Shown here one piece after another: positions 1 through 9,467 of a DNA stretch of 64,000 nucleotides. Source of the DNA: Lachnospiraceae bacterium. GTDB taxonomy: Bacteria; Bacillota; Clostridia; Lachnospirales; Lachnospiraceae. How positions within the stretch are numbered: the stretch's first letter is position 1; every line of letters starts with the position of its first letter. The stretch is from positions 19,898 to 83,897 of the forward strand of contig JAFYCS010000018.1 in assembly GCA_017539565.1 (NCBI GenBank), in the 5' to 3' direction. Both the position numbers and the translations under genes were made by a program. A model generated the notes under the pieces. That model was given only the letters and a program-made list of their open reading frames with translations, had not been told where the DNA came from and made no database searches.

Positions 1-1115
1 AGGTATTCCTGCGAAGCATTACTCTCTACATATTCCTGTGGTATCAGCGAAAGATACTGTTCCACAGTCATATCGTTCTGGCTGTCATCCAGATAGGCAA
101 AAGCCGCCGCCTGCAGGTTGTCATTTGCGCTCAATATACCGTTTGTGCCGCTGTACGCCTCCAGCTGGCCGGTCTTGTCATTTAAGTTTTCTTCCAGTTC
201 TTTTATCCTGGCATTAAGGTCATTTATCTCGCTGTTTTTCGAATCCAGCTCCTCACCGTAGGCTATAAGCTTGTCATTCTCCTCACTGCGGACCTTTGCT
301 TCCCTGGCCGGCATCAACAGGAAATATGATGCAAATACACCTACCAGTATGCCAAGACCTATCTGTAAAAACACATGTATACCCAACGGCTCCTTCGAAG
401 TGACAGGCTGGATGACAACCTCATTACCGCTCCACGAATAAGTAGCCGCAGGTTCTTCTTTTTTCTTTTTACGTCTTCCGCCCTGGGCTTCTTCCCCGCC
501 GCGTATCTGCTCTTCGCACTCTTTAAGATAACGCAGGGCGTCAACATCTCCCACATCAATACGGCGGCAGCGCTCAAGCTCCTTCTTTGCCTTATCCCAT
601 TCCGCCGTCTGCATGTACAGCAGCGCCAGCAGCCTGTGGGCTTTGACAAACCTGGGATTTAAGCTCAGCACCTTCTTTAGCTGTATAACCGCCAGATCCG
701 GGCTGTCCTGATGACACTGGGCCAACGCCGAATTAAACTTCTTTAATGTTGTATTTATTGTTTCTAATCGGCCCTTGTCCGACTGGATCATGTTGATATA
801 TTCTTCAGCAACATTCTTTTCGGCGCGTATGTTCTTACTGATGACCCACTCCGCAAAAGCGGCCACCGCCTCACCGGTCTCATAATATACGAGGCCAAGA
901 AGATTTCGTGCATCAACATGGTTCTTATTGCATTTCAGGCAGTCGCGCAATGCCCTGACCGCCCCTGACAGATCACGCACCCCGGCGCGGTCAAGTCCTT
1001 CATTATATAGTCTGTTTGCGGTGTACATGATCTTTTTGTACTTCTTAACATCAGCACCGCAGTTGGTACAATAATCCAGTTCGGATAAGGGGCATCCGCA
1101 GTTATAACACTCCAC
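1..1115 (-). CDS. Zinc-ribbon, TPR-like membrane protein (3' end cut by window)
   Basis: Translating the minus strand from a GTG at 1115 gives an open frame to the window edge. An AGGGGA sequence lies 8 nt before the GTG. The N-terminus is a zinc ribbon with Cys3, Cys6, Cys16 and Cys19. About 200 residues of helical, TPR-like sequence follow (for example ALLYMQTAEWDKAKKELERC), then a Lys-rich stretch, one hydrophobic segment near residues 255-280 (GLGILVGVFASYFLL) and a coiled coil (SEINDLNARIKELEENLND). This predicts a single-span membrane protein with a cytosolic TPR/zinc-ribbon domain and an outer coiled coil. Role unknown. It follows the small gene at 1131-1310 by 15 nt and probably shares its transcript. 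The C-terminus is missing, so a terminal domain could change the reading. Confidence 0.75.
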   Translation of the reverse strand, partial: MECYNCGCPLSELDYCTNCGADVKKYKKIMYTANRLYNEGLDRAGVRDLSGAVRALRDCLKCNKNHVDARNLLGLVYYETGEAVAAFAEWVISKNIRAEKNVAEEYINMIQSDKGRLETINTTLKKFNSALAQCHQDSPDLAVIQLKKVLSLNPRFVKAHRLLALLYMQTAEWDKAKKELERCRRIDVGDVDALRYLKECEEQIRGGEEAQGGRRKKKKEEPAATYSWSGNEVVIQPVTSKEPLGIHVFLQIGLGILVGVFASYFLLMPAREAKVRSEENDKLIAYGEELDSKNSEINDLNARIKELEENLNDKTGQLEAYSGTNGILSANDNLQAAAFAYLDDSQNDMTVEQYLSLIPQEYVESNASQEY

Positions 1116-1130
1116 GGTCCCAGTCCCCTG

Positions 1131-1310
1131 TCATTGATTGTTGTCGTTACCCATTCCCATTGCCATCATCGGATCGGCGTCAAAACTGTTGGCCACACCC
1201 AGCACGATATCGAGTACGTCAGTCAGGTTTTCCTTGAATATGGCCTCTTCTGTATCCTCAAGCTCCGGACTCCTGTGAAATTTCTTTAATTCTTCCTCGA
1301 AACTTATCAC
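1131..1310 (-). CDS. Small acidic protein of unknown function (59 aa)
   Basis: This short frame starts with GTG at 1310, with AGGAG ending 10 nt upstream, and stops with TGA just before the ribosome binding site of the zinc-ribbon/TPR gene. The product begins VISFEEELKKF, is acidic, has an amphipathic middle (DVLDIVLGVAN) and ends in a Met/Gly/Asn-rich tail. There is no signal peptide and no recognisable domain. Its place between valS and the TPR gene, with 15 nt to the latter, suggests cotranscription and perhaps a partner role. Function unknown. Support for it being real comes from the ribosome binding site and tight packing, not from homology. Confidence 0.6.
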   Translation of the reverse strand: MISFEEELKKFHRSPELEDTEEAIFKENLTDVLDIVLGVANSFDADPMMAMGMGNDNNQ

Positions 1311-1379
1311 TCCAATGCCACTCCTTATCTACCACTCTACATCATACATAAAGCAACAGGAAAAATCAACATCTCTTTT

Positions 1380-4034
1380 TCACTTTGACAGATTTTTGAT
1401 CTGCTCCTTAACCTGCTCCATCATCTTGCTGTACTTTTCGAGTTTGGCCTTCTCCTCGGCGATCTTCGCTTCGGGAGCTTTGGATACAAACTTCTCATTA
1501 GAGAGCATACCGTTGACACGCTTGAGCTCTCCCTCCAGACGCTCTTCCTCTTTCTTAAGGCGCTCCAACTCTTTAGCGATATCAACCAATTCTCCAAGAG
1601 GCATGTAGATATTGACATGGGCGATCACAACGGATACCGCATCATCTGCTACGCCGCTCTTATCTTCCTGAACATGCACTTCCGAGGCATACGCCAGGGT
1701 CTTAAAGAAGTCGATATTGTTATTGAAGATCTCCCTCTTTTCAGCCATATCGCTGACAACTATTACCTGTGCCTTCTTTGAAGGAGGAACGTTCATTCCG
1801 GTACGCGCATTTCTTATACCGCGGATTGCTTCCTTGATGGTCTCAATGGCATTCTCCTCTGCAGGGAAGCTGCGCGCCTCATCATATACAGGCCATGAGC
1901 TTATCATGATGGATTCTTCCTCATCCTGAAGGTTGCAGAAGATCTCTTCGGTAACAAACGGCATATAAGGATGAAGCAGCTTGAGCGCATCGATAAGCAC
2001 GGTCTTTAAGGTATACAGCGCCGCATTCCTGTCCTTATCGTCATCCTTCTGATACAGTCTGGGCTTAACCATTTCGATATACCAGTCGCAGAACTCATCC
2101 CAGATAAAGTCGTAAACTTTCTGTACTGCAACGCCCAGCTCGTACTTCTCCATATTATCGGTAACATCCTTTATAAGGCTGTTTGCCTTGGAGATGATCC
2201 ACTTATCAGCCGGCTTAAGATCTGCATCATCAGGCTTAACCGGAGCCTTTTCCATGTTCATCATGATGAAACGTGATGCATTCCAGATCTTGTTTGCAAA
2301 ATTGCGGTTTGCCTCTACCTTTTCATAGTAGAAACGCATATCGTTTCCGGGCGCATTGCCGGTAACCAGAGTAAGACGCAGGGCATCTGCGCCATACTGG
2401 GCGATTATCTCAAGAGGATCGATGCCGTTGCCCAGGGATTTACTCATCTTCCTGCCCTGTGCATCACGTACCAGGCCGTGGAAAAGCACAGTATGGAAAG
2501 GCTTCTCTCCCATCTGCTCATATCCGGAGAAGATCATACGGATAACCCAGAAGAAGATGATATCATAACCGGTCACCAGTACGTCTGTAGGATAGAAGTA
2601 TTTAAGCTCGGGTGTCTGCTCCGGCCAGCCCAGGGTTGAGAAAGGCCAGAGCGCCGATGAGAACCAGGTATCCAGGGTATCGGGATCCTGATCCATCTTT
2701 TCACAGCCGCACTTCGGGCACTTATCGGGAGCAGTCTTTGACACAACGGTCTCGCCGCATTTTGCACAGTAATATGCAGGGATACGGTGTCCCCACCACA
2801 GCTGGCGTGAGATACACCAGTCGCGGATATTGTCAGTCCAGTTAAAGTAGGTCTTCTGAAGGCTTTCGGGTACCAGACGGATATCGCCGTTCTTTACAGC
2901 CTCCCTTGCAGGCTTGATGAGCTCGTCCATCTTAACAAACCACTGTGCTTTTACAAGAGGCTCGACCGTAGTACCGCAGCGGTCGTGGGTACCTACATTA
3001 TGTACATGGTCTTCTATCTTGACCAGAAGCCCCATCTCCTCAAGTTCCTTGACGATAGCCTTTCTGGCTTCGTAACGATCCATGCCCTCATACTTGCCGC
3101 CGTTGGCGTTGATGGTAGCATCATCATTCAGGATATTTACTATGGGCAGGTCATGTCTCTTGCCCACTTCAAAGTCGTTAGGATCATGGCCCGGGGTGAT
3201 CTTAACAACACCGGTACCAAATTCACGGTCTACATATTCATCTGCCACTACGGGGATCTTCCTGTTCATAAGAGGCAGCATCAGGTTCTTTCCGACAAGA
3301 TGCTTGTAACGTTCATCCTCAGGATGTACTGCCACAGCGGTATCACCCAGCATAGTCTCGGGACGGGTGGTTGCAAATATCAGGTATTCGCCGCTCTCGG
3401 TATCATCATCATTTAAGATGGGATACTTGATATGCCAGAAATGTCCTGCCTGCTCCTCGTATTCAACCTCCGCATCGGAGATGGAAGTGTTACATACAGG
3501 GCACCAGTTGATGATACGTGAACCTTTATAGATATAGCCTTTTTCATGCATCTTGACAAAGACTTCGTTAACTGCTTTATTGCAGCCTTCGTCCATGGTG
3601 AATCTCTCACGATCCCAGTCGCAGGAGGATCCAAGCTTTTTGAGCTGGGATACGATACGTCCGCCGTACTCTTTTCTCCAGGCCCATGCACGCTCCAGGA
3701 AGCCTTCACGTCCCAGGTCTTCCTTGCTGATGCCTTCCTCTTTGAGTTTCTCTATTATCTTTACTTCCGTAGCAATGGAAGCATGATCCGTACCGGGCTG
3801 CCAGAGAGCGTTATAGCCCTGCATCCTCTTAAAGCGGATCAGGATATCCTGCATGGTATTGTCCAGCGCATGTCCCATGTGAAGCTGCCCCGTGATGTTC
3901 GGGGGCGGGATCACTATGGTAAAGGGCTTTTTGCTCTCGTCTACTTCGGCATGGAAATACTTCTTATCCAGCCATTTCTGATACAGTCTGTCTTCTATGC
4001 CGCTGGGGTCATAGGTTTTTGCTAATTCTTTCAT
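1380..4034 (-). CDS. valS: Valyl-tRNA synthetase
   Basis: This class Ia aminoacyl-tRNA synthetase charges tRNA-Val in the cytosol. The 884-residue length is normal for bacterial ValRS. The HIGH-type signature HMGH is at residues 52-55 inside a PPPNITGQ context, and the KMSKS loop ([10 protein letters not shown]) is near residue 526. Editing-domain sequence ([13 protein letters not shown]) and a zinc-knuckle-like cysteine set (CAKCGE ... CPKCGC, about residues 421-440) are visible. The C-terminus is the ValRS coiled-coil arm ([17 protein letters not shown]). The ATG at 4034 follows AAGGAG. I saw no T-box leader (no AGGGTGGNACC-type element) in the 114 nt upstream, which instead carry an interspersed repeat. 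Identification is firm. Confidence 0.97.
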   Translation of the reverse strand: MKELAKTYDPSGIEDRLYQKWLDKKYFHAEVDESKKPFTIVIPPPNITGQLHMGHALDNTMQDILIRFKRMQGYNALWQPGTDHASIATEVKIIEKLKEEGISKEDLGREGFLERAWAWRKEYGGRIVSQLKKLGSSCDWDRERFTMDEGCNKAVNEVFVKMHEKGYIYKGSRIINWCPVCNTSISDAEVEYEEQAGHFWHIKYPILNDDDTESGEYLIFATTRPETMLGDTAVAVHPEDERYKHLVGKNLMLPLMNRKIPVVADEYVDREFGTGVVKITPGHDPNDFEVGKRHDLPIVNILNDDATINANGGKYEGMDRYEARKAIVKELEEMGLLVKIEDHVHNVGTHDRCGTTVEPLVKAQWFVKMDELIKPAREAVKNGDIRLVPESLQKTYFNWTDNIRDWCISRQLWWGHRIPAYYCAKCGETVVSKTAPDKCPKCGCEKMDQDPDTLDTWFSSALWPFSTLGWPEQTPELKYFYPTDVLVTGYDIIFFWVIRMIFSGYEQMGEKPFHTVLFHGLVRDAQGRKMSKSLGNGIDPLEIIAQYGADALRLTLVTGNAPGNDMRFYYEKVEANRNFANKIWNASRFIMMNMEKAPVKPDDADLKPADKWIISKANSLIKDVTDNMEKYELGVAVQKVYDFIWDEFCDWYIEMVKPRLYQKDDDKDRNAALYTLKTVLIDALKLLHPYMPFVTEEIFCNLQDEEESIMISSWPVYDEARSFPAEENAIETIKEAIRGIRNARTGMNVPPSKKAQVIVVSDMAEKREIFNNNIDFFKTLAYASEVHVQEDKSGVADDAVSVVIAHVNIYMPLGELVDIAKELERLKKEEERLEGELKRVNGMLSNEKFVSKAPEAKIAEEKAKLEKYSKMMEQVKEQIKNLSK

Positions 4035-4100
4035 CTTTGGTTCTCCTTGATCGTTTCATGTAAGATCCCCGAGTAGGAAAGTTCGGCTACGGAAATCACA

Positions 4101-4139
4101 GATTTCCTGCCTCACTTTTTTGCTCCGCTCAGGATGACA
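4101..4139 (-). repeat. Interspersed TGTCATYCTGAG-type repeat, divergent copy
   Basis: Read on the minus strand this begins TGTCATCCTGAGCGGAGC and then diverges. It shares its core with copies at 18503-18538, 28151-28168 and 29679-29711. It sits in the leader region of valS. Function unknown. Confidence 0.55.
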
Positions 4140-4148
4140 CTGTATTTA

Positions 4149-5462
4149 TTATCTCTCCATCAGCCAGAAAGCCGCACTGTAGGGAGGCAGTTCGGAACCG
4201 CCGCCGAAATCATGCAGATTTCCCGTTATAAGATCCGTAGCCTGTCCGCAGCCCGCATCAAAATGGGCGGTAAAAGGCGCAGAATCCATATTTATAGCCA
4301 CAAGCACACGCTCATCATCGCACTTGCGCTCATATATGCACTGTTTATTCTGAAGCAGGACACTCCTGAAGCCGCCGTAATTCAGTGCCTTGCTTTTGAT
4401 CTTTGCCGCAGCCAGCTTTGAGATGAATTCCGTAAGCTCATTCCACTCCGGAGCATCGAAAGACGGCCTCAGCGCGGGATCCCCCTGGGATTTGTCGGCT
4501 TTCACGCCCCATTCACTGCCGTAATATACGCAGGGGATACCCGGCATGCCGAATACCATCGCATATACCAGGGGAAGGCATGCAGGATCATTGATTATAG
4601 AAGCGATACGGCTCACATCATGATTATCCGCGAAGGACAAAAGATGTGCACCGCGGCACACAGCCCACGGCTGATCCTCAAACTGCCTGAGCAGTGAGTG
4701 GATTATTTCAAACATGTTCGCCGAATTAAAACCGGAATGCAGTCCCTTATATACCTGGTAGTTAGTAAGTGAATGAATGCTCATATCATTAAGCATCCTG
4801 CCGTATTCACCGTGAAGCACTTCTCCAAGAAGGAAGAAATCCGCCTTCTTTGAATCGGTAAACTCACGCAGGCGGCGCAGGAATCCGTGATCCAGGCAAT
4901 AAGCAACATCCAGACGGATACCGTCTATATCAAATTCATTGATCCAGCCCTCTACCGCATGGAAGATGTGCTGTATAACATCTTCATTATGAAGATTGAG
5001 TTTTACAAGATCGTAGTTTCCTTCCCAGCCTTCATACCACAGGCCGTCGTTGTAATTCGAATTTCCGCCGAAATCTATACGGTTGAACCAGCCGACATAT
5101 GCCGAAGATTCGCGGTTCTTAAGCACATCCTGAAATGCCCAGAATCCGCGTCCCACATGATTGAAAACACCGTCAAGCACAACCTTGATCCCTTCTTTAT
5201 GCAGGGCATCACATACTTCCTTAAAATCGGCATTGCTTCCCAGACGGGTATCTATCTTCGTGTAATCCCTGGTATTATAGCCATGCGTATCCGATTCAAA
5301 AACCGGTGAAAAATAAATGGCATTGCATCCCAGTTTTTTAATATGCGGTATCCAATCCTTCACCTTAAGTATACGTGACCGGGCAACTCCGTCATTTTCA
5401 AACGGGGCTCCGCAAAAGCCCAGTGGGTAGATCTGGTAAAAAACACTCTCGTAAGCCCACAT
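4149..5462 (-). CDS. Alpha-amylase family glycoside hydrolase (GH13)
   Basis: A cytosolic GH13 enzyme (no signal peptide), probably acting on maltodextrins or related alpha-glucans. From the chosen start the four GH13 regions are visible: DGVFNH (about 97-102), GIRLDVA (about 183-189, catalytic Asp), GEVLHG (about 213, acid/base Glu) and FADNHD (about 280, transition-state Asp). The frame is open to 5501, but GGAGAGG lies 8 nt before the ATG at 5462, and the product then begins MWAYESVFYQIYPLGF, where the catalytic barrel starts, so I prefer 437 residues. The C-terminal beta domain is short. Substrate cannot be fixed from sequence; neopullulanase/cyclomaltodextrinase-like activity is a reasonable guess. 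Confidence 0.9.
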   Translation of the reverse strand: MWAYESVFYQIYPLGFCGAPFENDGVARSRILKVKDWIPHIKKLGCNAIYFSPVFESDTHGYNTRDYTKIDTRLGSNADFKEVCDALHKEGIKVVLDGVFNHVGRGFWAFQDVLKNRESSAYVGWFNRIDFGGNSNYNDGLWYEGWEGNYDLVKLNLHNEDVIQHIFHAVEGWINEFDIDGIRLDVAYCLDHGFLRRLREFTDSKKADFFLLGEVLHGEYGRMLNDMSIHSLTNYQVYKGLHSGFNSANMFEIIHSLLRQFEDQPWAVCRGAHLLSFADNHDVSRIASIINDPACLPLVYAMVFGMPGIPCVYYGSEWGVKADKSQGDPALRPSFDAPEWNELTEFISKLAAAKIKSKALNYGGFRSVLLQNKQCIYERKCDDERVLVAINMDSAPFTAHFDAGCGQATDLITGNLHDFGGGSELPPYSAAFWLMER

Positions 5463-5549
5463 ATCATCATCCTCTCCGGGGAACATCTGCATCCCCTTCA
5501 TTTATTATCGCGGTAAAAAACGCAAAAAATATTCTACCACATACGCTCT

Positions 5550-5590
5550 GATATTTCCACAATTTCCCTCACAAAAAATTGTGAAATATC
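5550..5590. repeat. Inverted repeat upstream of the GH13 gene
   Basis: GATATTTCCACAATTT (5550-5565) pairs with AAATTGTGAAATATC (5576-5590), with one bulged C and a 10-nt spacer. It lies between the helicase stop and the amylase start, both on the minus strand. It could be an operator for the amylase gene or a weak terminator of the helicase gene. No T-run follows it on either strand. Confidence 0.5.
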
Positions 5591-5630
5591 ACACCATCCT
5601 TCTGCCCCGTCACACAGCGCCCGCGCCGGC

Positions 5631-8225
5631 TCATTCATCTTCCCAGAATATCTCCAGCGCTTCTCCTATGCGTCTTATGTCCGTAACGGAAAACCCTGTC
5701 CACTCACGGGGGAACATTCGCTGATATGACCTGTCCGTAAACCGTTCATCCAGAAGCGCAACAACCCCTTTGTCCTTTTCGGTACGTATTACCCTTCCCG
5801 CTGCCTGGAGCACTTTATTCATCCCCGGGAAACGATAGGCATAATCATATCCGTTCTCTTCAAAATACTCTTTTATTATCTCCCTCTCATTACATATCTG
5901 CGGGAATCCAACTCCGATTATTATACTTCCTATGAGGGCATCCTCCTTAAGGTCTATACCTTCGGAAAAGATCCCTCCAAGCACGCAAAAACCGATCAGG
6001 CTCTTCCCTTCGCCTTCTGCTGTCTCATCATACCGGGTAAGGCCTCCCGAAGCAAAACGTGAAAGAAAAACTTCACGTTCCTCCTCGCTCATCCTTTCTG
6101 CCTGTCTAATGCATTCCATCCCTCCCAGCGGCAAAAAGTGCCGTTCGAAGTTCCCCGCCACCTCCGACATAAAACTGTATGAAGGAAAAAATACCAGGTA
6201 ATTGCCTCTTCGTGATTCAGTCACTTCATATATATATCTGGCCATTTTAAAGAATGTTTCCACATTGCGTTGTTTATATCTGCTTGTAACATCGCGGCAG
6301 ACAAACACCCCGAGCTTCTCTTTGTTAAATGCTGATTCAGCATATACCGCAAGATCCTTTTCTTCTGCGCCCAGCAGCTTTTTGTAGTAATTGATCGGTA
6401 ACAGTGTGGCCGAGAAGAGAATACTGGCTCTTCCTTTAGACATGCACTCGGCAAGGCGCTTTGCAGGGTTTACGCAAAGTAGTTTTAACCAAAATCCACA
6501 TTCCGCCCTGTGTTCCGTATATATCCTGTATTTATCATCCAGCCATTCAAATATCAGGAGAAAATGCGCTATCTTAAAATAGAATTCAAGAACTTCTTCA
6601 CGTACTCCCGTATTTTCTTCTTCATCCAGGAACTGGCTTACTGAAGTGTATAATCCCTGAAGCATACCGGCGAACTTATCGATCTCCTCCAGGACCTTTA
6701 CACTCTCACATTCGCGTTTCATCGCCAGGAGTTCCCTGTTGCAGCGTTCCAGCCCCCTCACTATCTTGAAGATCAGCGGTATCCCCTTCACTTTCTTTCT
6801 GCCTTTAGGCGCCGTCTCCCCATCGGCATACTTTTCGGTAACACTGTTCATAACACGTTTCAGCGCCAGGAAATCTTCCTTGTTCAATTCCGCACTGTAC
6901 ATATCCCTGCCGCGTTCCACAAGGTTATGTGCCTCATCTATAAGAAAAACATATTCCCCGCCGCTGCCGCCGTCTGCAAAATACCTTTTTAACGATGCAT
7001 GAGGATCAAACACATAGTTATAATCGCAGATTATCATGTCACAGAACAGGCTGACATCCAGCCCCAACTCAAACGGGCATACCCTGTATGTCTCAGCCTC
7101 TTCAAGAAGTATTCCCCTGTCTATACTGTCATATTCGTTGATGCAGTGAAAGATCGCTTCATTCACCCTGTCAAAATGCCCCCTGGCATACGGGCAGCTT
7201 TCCGGGTTGCATTCCGCCTTTTCCATGGGGCATATCTTTTCCTTAGCCGTAAGGATTATGCTCTTCAGCCTGAGATGCTGTTGTCTTAAAAGATCCACAG
7301 TGTCTGCCGCGACAGTACGTGTGATGGTCCTGGCCGTGAGATAAAAGATCTTTGTGACCATCCCGTCCCCCATTGCTTTCAGTGACGGAAACACGGTACT
7401 GAGTGTCTTCCCGGTCCCGGTAGGCGCTTCCATAAAGAGTTTCCGTTTTTCCGCTATTGTCCGGAACACCTGGGCCGCCAGCTGCTTCTGGCCTTTTCTG
7501 TATTCATAAGGAAACTCAAGCCCTTTTAATGATTCCTGACGGAGCACGTTCCATCTCCACTCAAAATCGGCCCACTTCAGGTATTCTGCCATCAACTCTT
7601 CAAACCAATCCCTTATTTCAGGCCATGTATACTCATGAAAGAAATATTTCAGGTCCTCGGTTTCGATGTTGCAGTATGTCATTCTCACCCTTATGAGTGG
7701 CAATCCGTTTTGTTTCGCATATATATATGCATATACTTTAGCCTGGGCCAGATGCACCGGTACAGGCTCCGTAAGCCTCTCCAGCCTGCGGGCTACGCAC
7801 TTGATCTCATCTATTGTTATCTGTGGGAATTCCTCATTTATTAAATACTGATTTAACGATATCTGATTTCCGCCTATCCGGTCACCTTCCCAGCCTTCAA
7901 CGCTTTCATCTATCACCCCGTCGGCACGCCCGTCAAGGATCACCCTGTAATGGTCAGCCTCATGTACGTAATGCAGCGGCACCTCGGCACTGTACCCCTC
8001 TCCCATACTGCGCTGTATCATCCGGTGGAGCCTGCTTCCCTCCTGCATCGCTTTCTCCGGCGATATGCCCCTCCGGTTGTCTATATCACCGCTGCGCAAT
8101 ATAAATTCAACCAGTTCCCTTACGGAAAGCCTGATCTCATACTTGTCAGGGCTTTCCTTCGGGTCCGGCCCCGTCTTTTTATTATTCTCCTGTATCCTGC
8201 CCTCAGGCATCAGCTCATCTGCCAT
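5631..8225 (-). CDS. PD-(D/E)XK nuclease-like domain fused to XPD/DinG-family helicase
   Basis: An 864-residue superfamily 2 helicase, probably acting in DNA repair. The first ~170 residues look like a Cas4/RecB-type nuclease: His67, Asp102 in GRAD, the ExK pair Glu140/Lys142 (IDEIK) and Gln161 followed by AYIYA. Then come Walker A (APTGTGKT, about 265), four cysteines typical of the XPD/DinG iron-sulfur cluster (about 328-345: CPMEKAEC, CPYARG), the DEAH box (LIDEAHNL, about 425) and the C-terminal helicase motifs ending in QAAGRVIR. GGAGAG lies 5 nt before the ATG. A LexA-type box overlaps its promoter (8285-8313). Whether the nuclease is active is inferred from residues only. Confidence 0.9.
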   Translation of the reverse strand: MADELMPEGRIQENNKKTGPDPKESPDKYEIRLSVRELVEFILRSGDIDNRRGISPEKAMQEGSRLHRMIQRSMGEGYSAEVPLHYVHEADHYRVILDGRADGVIDESVEGWEGDRIGGNQISLNQYLINEEFPQITIDEIKCVARRLERLTEPVPVHLAQAKVYAYIYAKQNGLPLIRVRMTYCNIETEDLKYFFHEYTWPEIRDWFEELMAEYLKWADFEWRWNVLRQESLKGLEFPYEYRKGQKQLAAQVFRTIAEKRKLFMEAPTGTGKTLSTVFPSLKAMGDGMVTKIFYLTARTITRTVAADTVDLLRQQHLRLKSIILTAKEKICPMEKAECNPESCPYARGHFDRVNEAIFHCINEYDSIDRGILLEEAETYRVCPFELGLDVSLFCDMIICDYNYVFDPHASLKRYFADGGSGGEYVFLIDEAHNLVERGRDMYSAELNKEDFLALKRVMNSVTEKYADGETAPKGRKKVKGIPLIFKIVRGLERCNRELLAMKRECESVKVLEEIDKFAGMLQGLYTSVSQFLDEEENTGVREEVLEFYFKIAHFLLIFEWLDDKYRIYTEHRAECGFWLKLLCVNPAKRLAECMSKGRASILFSATLLPINYYKKLLGAEEKDLAVYAESAFNKEKLGVFVCRDVTSRYKQRNVETFFKMARYIYEVTESRRGNYLVFFPSYSFMSEVAGNFERHFLPLGGMECIRQAERMSEEEREVFLSRFASGGLTRYDETAEGEGKSLIGFCVLGGIFSEGIDLKEDALIGSIIIGVGFPQICNEREIIKEYFEENGYDYAYRFPGMNKVLQAAGRVIRTEKDKGVVALLDERFTDRSYQRMFPREWTGFSVTDIRRIGEALEIFWEDE

Positions 8226-8272
8226 TTATCTCTCCGCACAGTCCCATCCCTCACAGGATGAGCCGTGTACTT

Positions 8273-8286
8273 TTATCAGCTGATAA
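8273..8286. repeat. 14-bp perfect palindrome upstream of the helicase
   Basis: TTATCAGCTGATAA is a perfect dyad that overlaps the first two bases of the predicted -10 of the helicase promoter and continues across the expected transcription start. A possible second operator. Confidence 0.5.
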
Positions 8287-8313
8287 TATACCACAATAGA
8301 ACATATGTTTCAA
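8285..8313 (-). promoter_or_regulatory. Sigma-A promoter overlapped by a LexA (SOS) box
   Basis: On the minus strand: -35 TTGAAA (8308-8313), a 17-bp spacer, -10 TATATT (8285-8290), 60 bp before the helicase ATG. The sequence GAACATATGTTTC at 8299-8311 matches 13 of the 14 positions of the Bacillus subtilis SOS box CGAACRNRYGTTYC and covers part of the -35 and spacer, the expected place for LexA repression. Confidence 0.7.
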
Positions 8314-8343
8314 GACTCTGCGGCGCAGGCCACCGGTATAATA

Positions 8344-8707
8344 TTATGTCAACTTACAAGAGCATCTCCCCCACGCATATCCGCGACAATATATTTATGT
8401 AAACTCTTCTGAGTTATGTAATCTTAATTTTTGTGTTAAATCACGATTTATCCGACTGTGTTTTCTGTGTTATGTAAACCTATAATCGAATTTCTTTATA
8501 TTTTATGTTTACCAACCTGTTTGGTCAAATTTGCGATATATGCTCTCATTTTGCATGCGCCTTTTCATATGTCTATTCTATTATAAACAATATAGTTCGT
8601 TTATATATTATGTTAACTGCTCTTATGAAATATCCCCGTATATGTTTTTCAACCTTATGTAACCTGAAATGTTGCCGGTTCCGCCTCATACATAATGTTA
8701 TGTATAC
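8344..8707 (+). repeat. Array of eight TTATGTNNAC-like motifs in a gene-free stretch
   Basis: The 533-nt interval 8226-8758 has no convincing gene. On the plus strand it holds TTATGTCAAC (8344), TTATGTAAAC (8395), TTATGTAATC (8414), TTATGTAAAC (8470), TTATGTTTAC (8503), TTATGTTAAC (8608), TTATGTAACC (8655) and TTATGTATAC (8698). All are in one orientation, with start-to-start spacings of 51, 19, 56, 33, 105, 47 and 43. Spacers are unrelated and irregular, so this is not CRISPR. A protein-binding array is possible; function unknown. Confidence 0.6.
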
Positions 8708-8723
8708 CAAAAAGCACTAAAAA

Positions 8724-8751
8724 AAGCCCTCCCCCATAAGGGGAAGGGCTT
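8724..8751 (-). terminator. Rho-independent terminator of the DUF2812-like gene
   Basis: A stem AAGCCCTTCCCC/GGGGAGGGCTT followed on the minus strand by a run of T, directly after the stop at 8759. Confidence 0.85.
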
Positions 8752-8758
8752 AGTTTCA

Positions 8759-9319
8759 TCATATTACCCGTTTTAGTCTCTGCGTTTCCTTTAATAATTT
8801 TACCGCCATGGAGCCGAAGCAGATCGCAAACGGCAGCTGTATGACTATGACCAGTATATACTTGGCTAATCTGGTCGCCTCAGGCGGGGTTATAAGGTAC
8901 TCTCTGTATAAAGAGTAACAAAGCGCTCCGAACAGCCCCAGAAAAACCAATGCTGCCAGAAGTGACACCAGACCAAGTCTCAGGCAGTGGCTTATCTTCC
9001 CTATCCTGTCCGAAAAATCTGCCGGTCTGTTACCTTCCTCATAGTGCTTCCGCCATACATAACTGTTAAGGCACTGTCCCATGTATTCCCAGCCCTCATC
9101 TGTGAGCTTCTGCATATACAGCGCCTTCGGCATAGTCGGGCAGTCAACGACATATTTAAGCTTTTCAGGTTTTTCCTCAGAGAATAATAAAGAGAAAAAA
9201 GCTCCCTGTCCAAGCGGCAGCAACTTCAAGCCTTCCGAGTTCTTTTCCTCCAGATAGTACTCCATATCCACAGGAACCACATGCTTCAGCGCTGCGAACA
9301 GACTTCTCTGTACACCCAT
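8759..9319 (-). CDS. DUF2812-like membrane protein
   Basis: A 186-residue protein with a cytosolic N-terminal domain and two hydrophobic segments (about 123-145 and 158-178). The sequence LKYVVDCPT ... LTDEGWEYMG ... SYVWRKHYEEG resembles the DUF2812 pattern (RYVVD, GWE, and a WRK-containing strand). The longest frame reaches 9331 with a TTG, but GGAGG lies 5 nt before the ATG at 9319, so that start is chosen. In Firmicutes, DUF2812 proteins often sit beside PadR-type regulators and may be sensors; no such regulator is next to it here. It is divergent from the ABC transporter operon at 9468. Function unknown. Confidence 0.65.
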   Translation of the reverse strand: MGVQRSLFAALKHVVPVDMEYYLEEKNSEGLKLLPLGQGAFFSLLFSEEKPEKLKYVVDCPTMPKALYMQKLTDEGWEYMGQCLNSYVWRKHYEEGNRPADFSDRIGKISHCLRLGLVSLLAALVFLGLFGALCYSLYREYLITPPEATRLAKYILVIVIQLPFAICFGSMAVKLLKETQRLKRVI

Positions 9320-9408
9320 GGCAACCTCCAAACGTGCTCATGTTGTTCTACATACTACATTATTATAAACTATTTTTTACATAAGCTCAAGAAATTGTTT
9401 GAAAAATA

Positions 9409-9438
9409 CTGACATAAGTATCATCAGGCTGATATAAT
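9409..9438 (+). promoter_or_regulatory. Promoter of the ABC transporter operon
   Basis: CTGACA (9409-9414), 18-bp spacer, TATAAT (9433-9438), 29 bp before the ATG at 9468. GGAGG precedes the start. Confidence 0.7.
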
Positions 9439-9467
9439 ACAGATAAATCTATCTAAGGAGGCTCACT

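Noticed and set aside
4035..4148. T-box leader for valS
   Set aside because: No AGGGTGGNACC-type sequence or terminator/antiterminator pair is visible.
8344..8707. CRISPR array or DnaA-box cluster
   Set aside because: The repeat unit is only 10 nt, spacers are irregular and share nothing; the motif differs from TTATNCACA.
8505..8720. A 71-residue plus-strand frame in the gene-free stretch
   Set aside because: No ribosome binding site, odd Cys/Ile/Tyr-rich composition, and it crosses several copies of the TTATGTNNAC motif.
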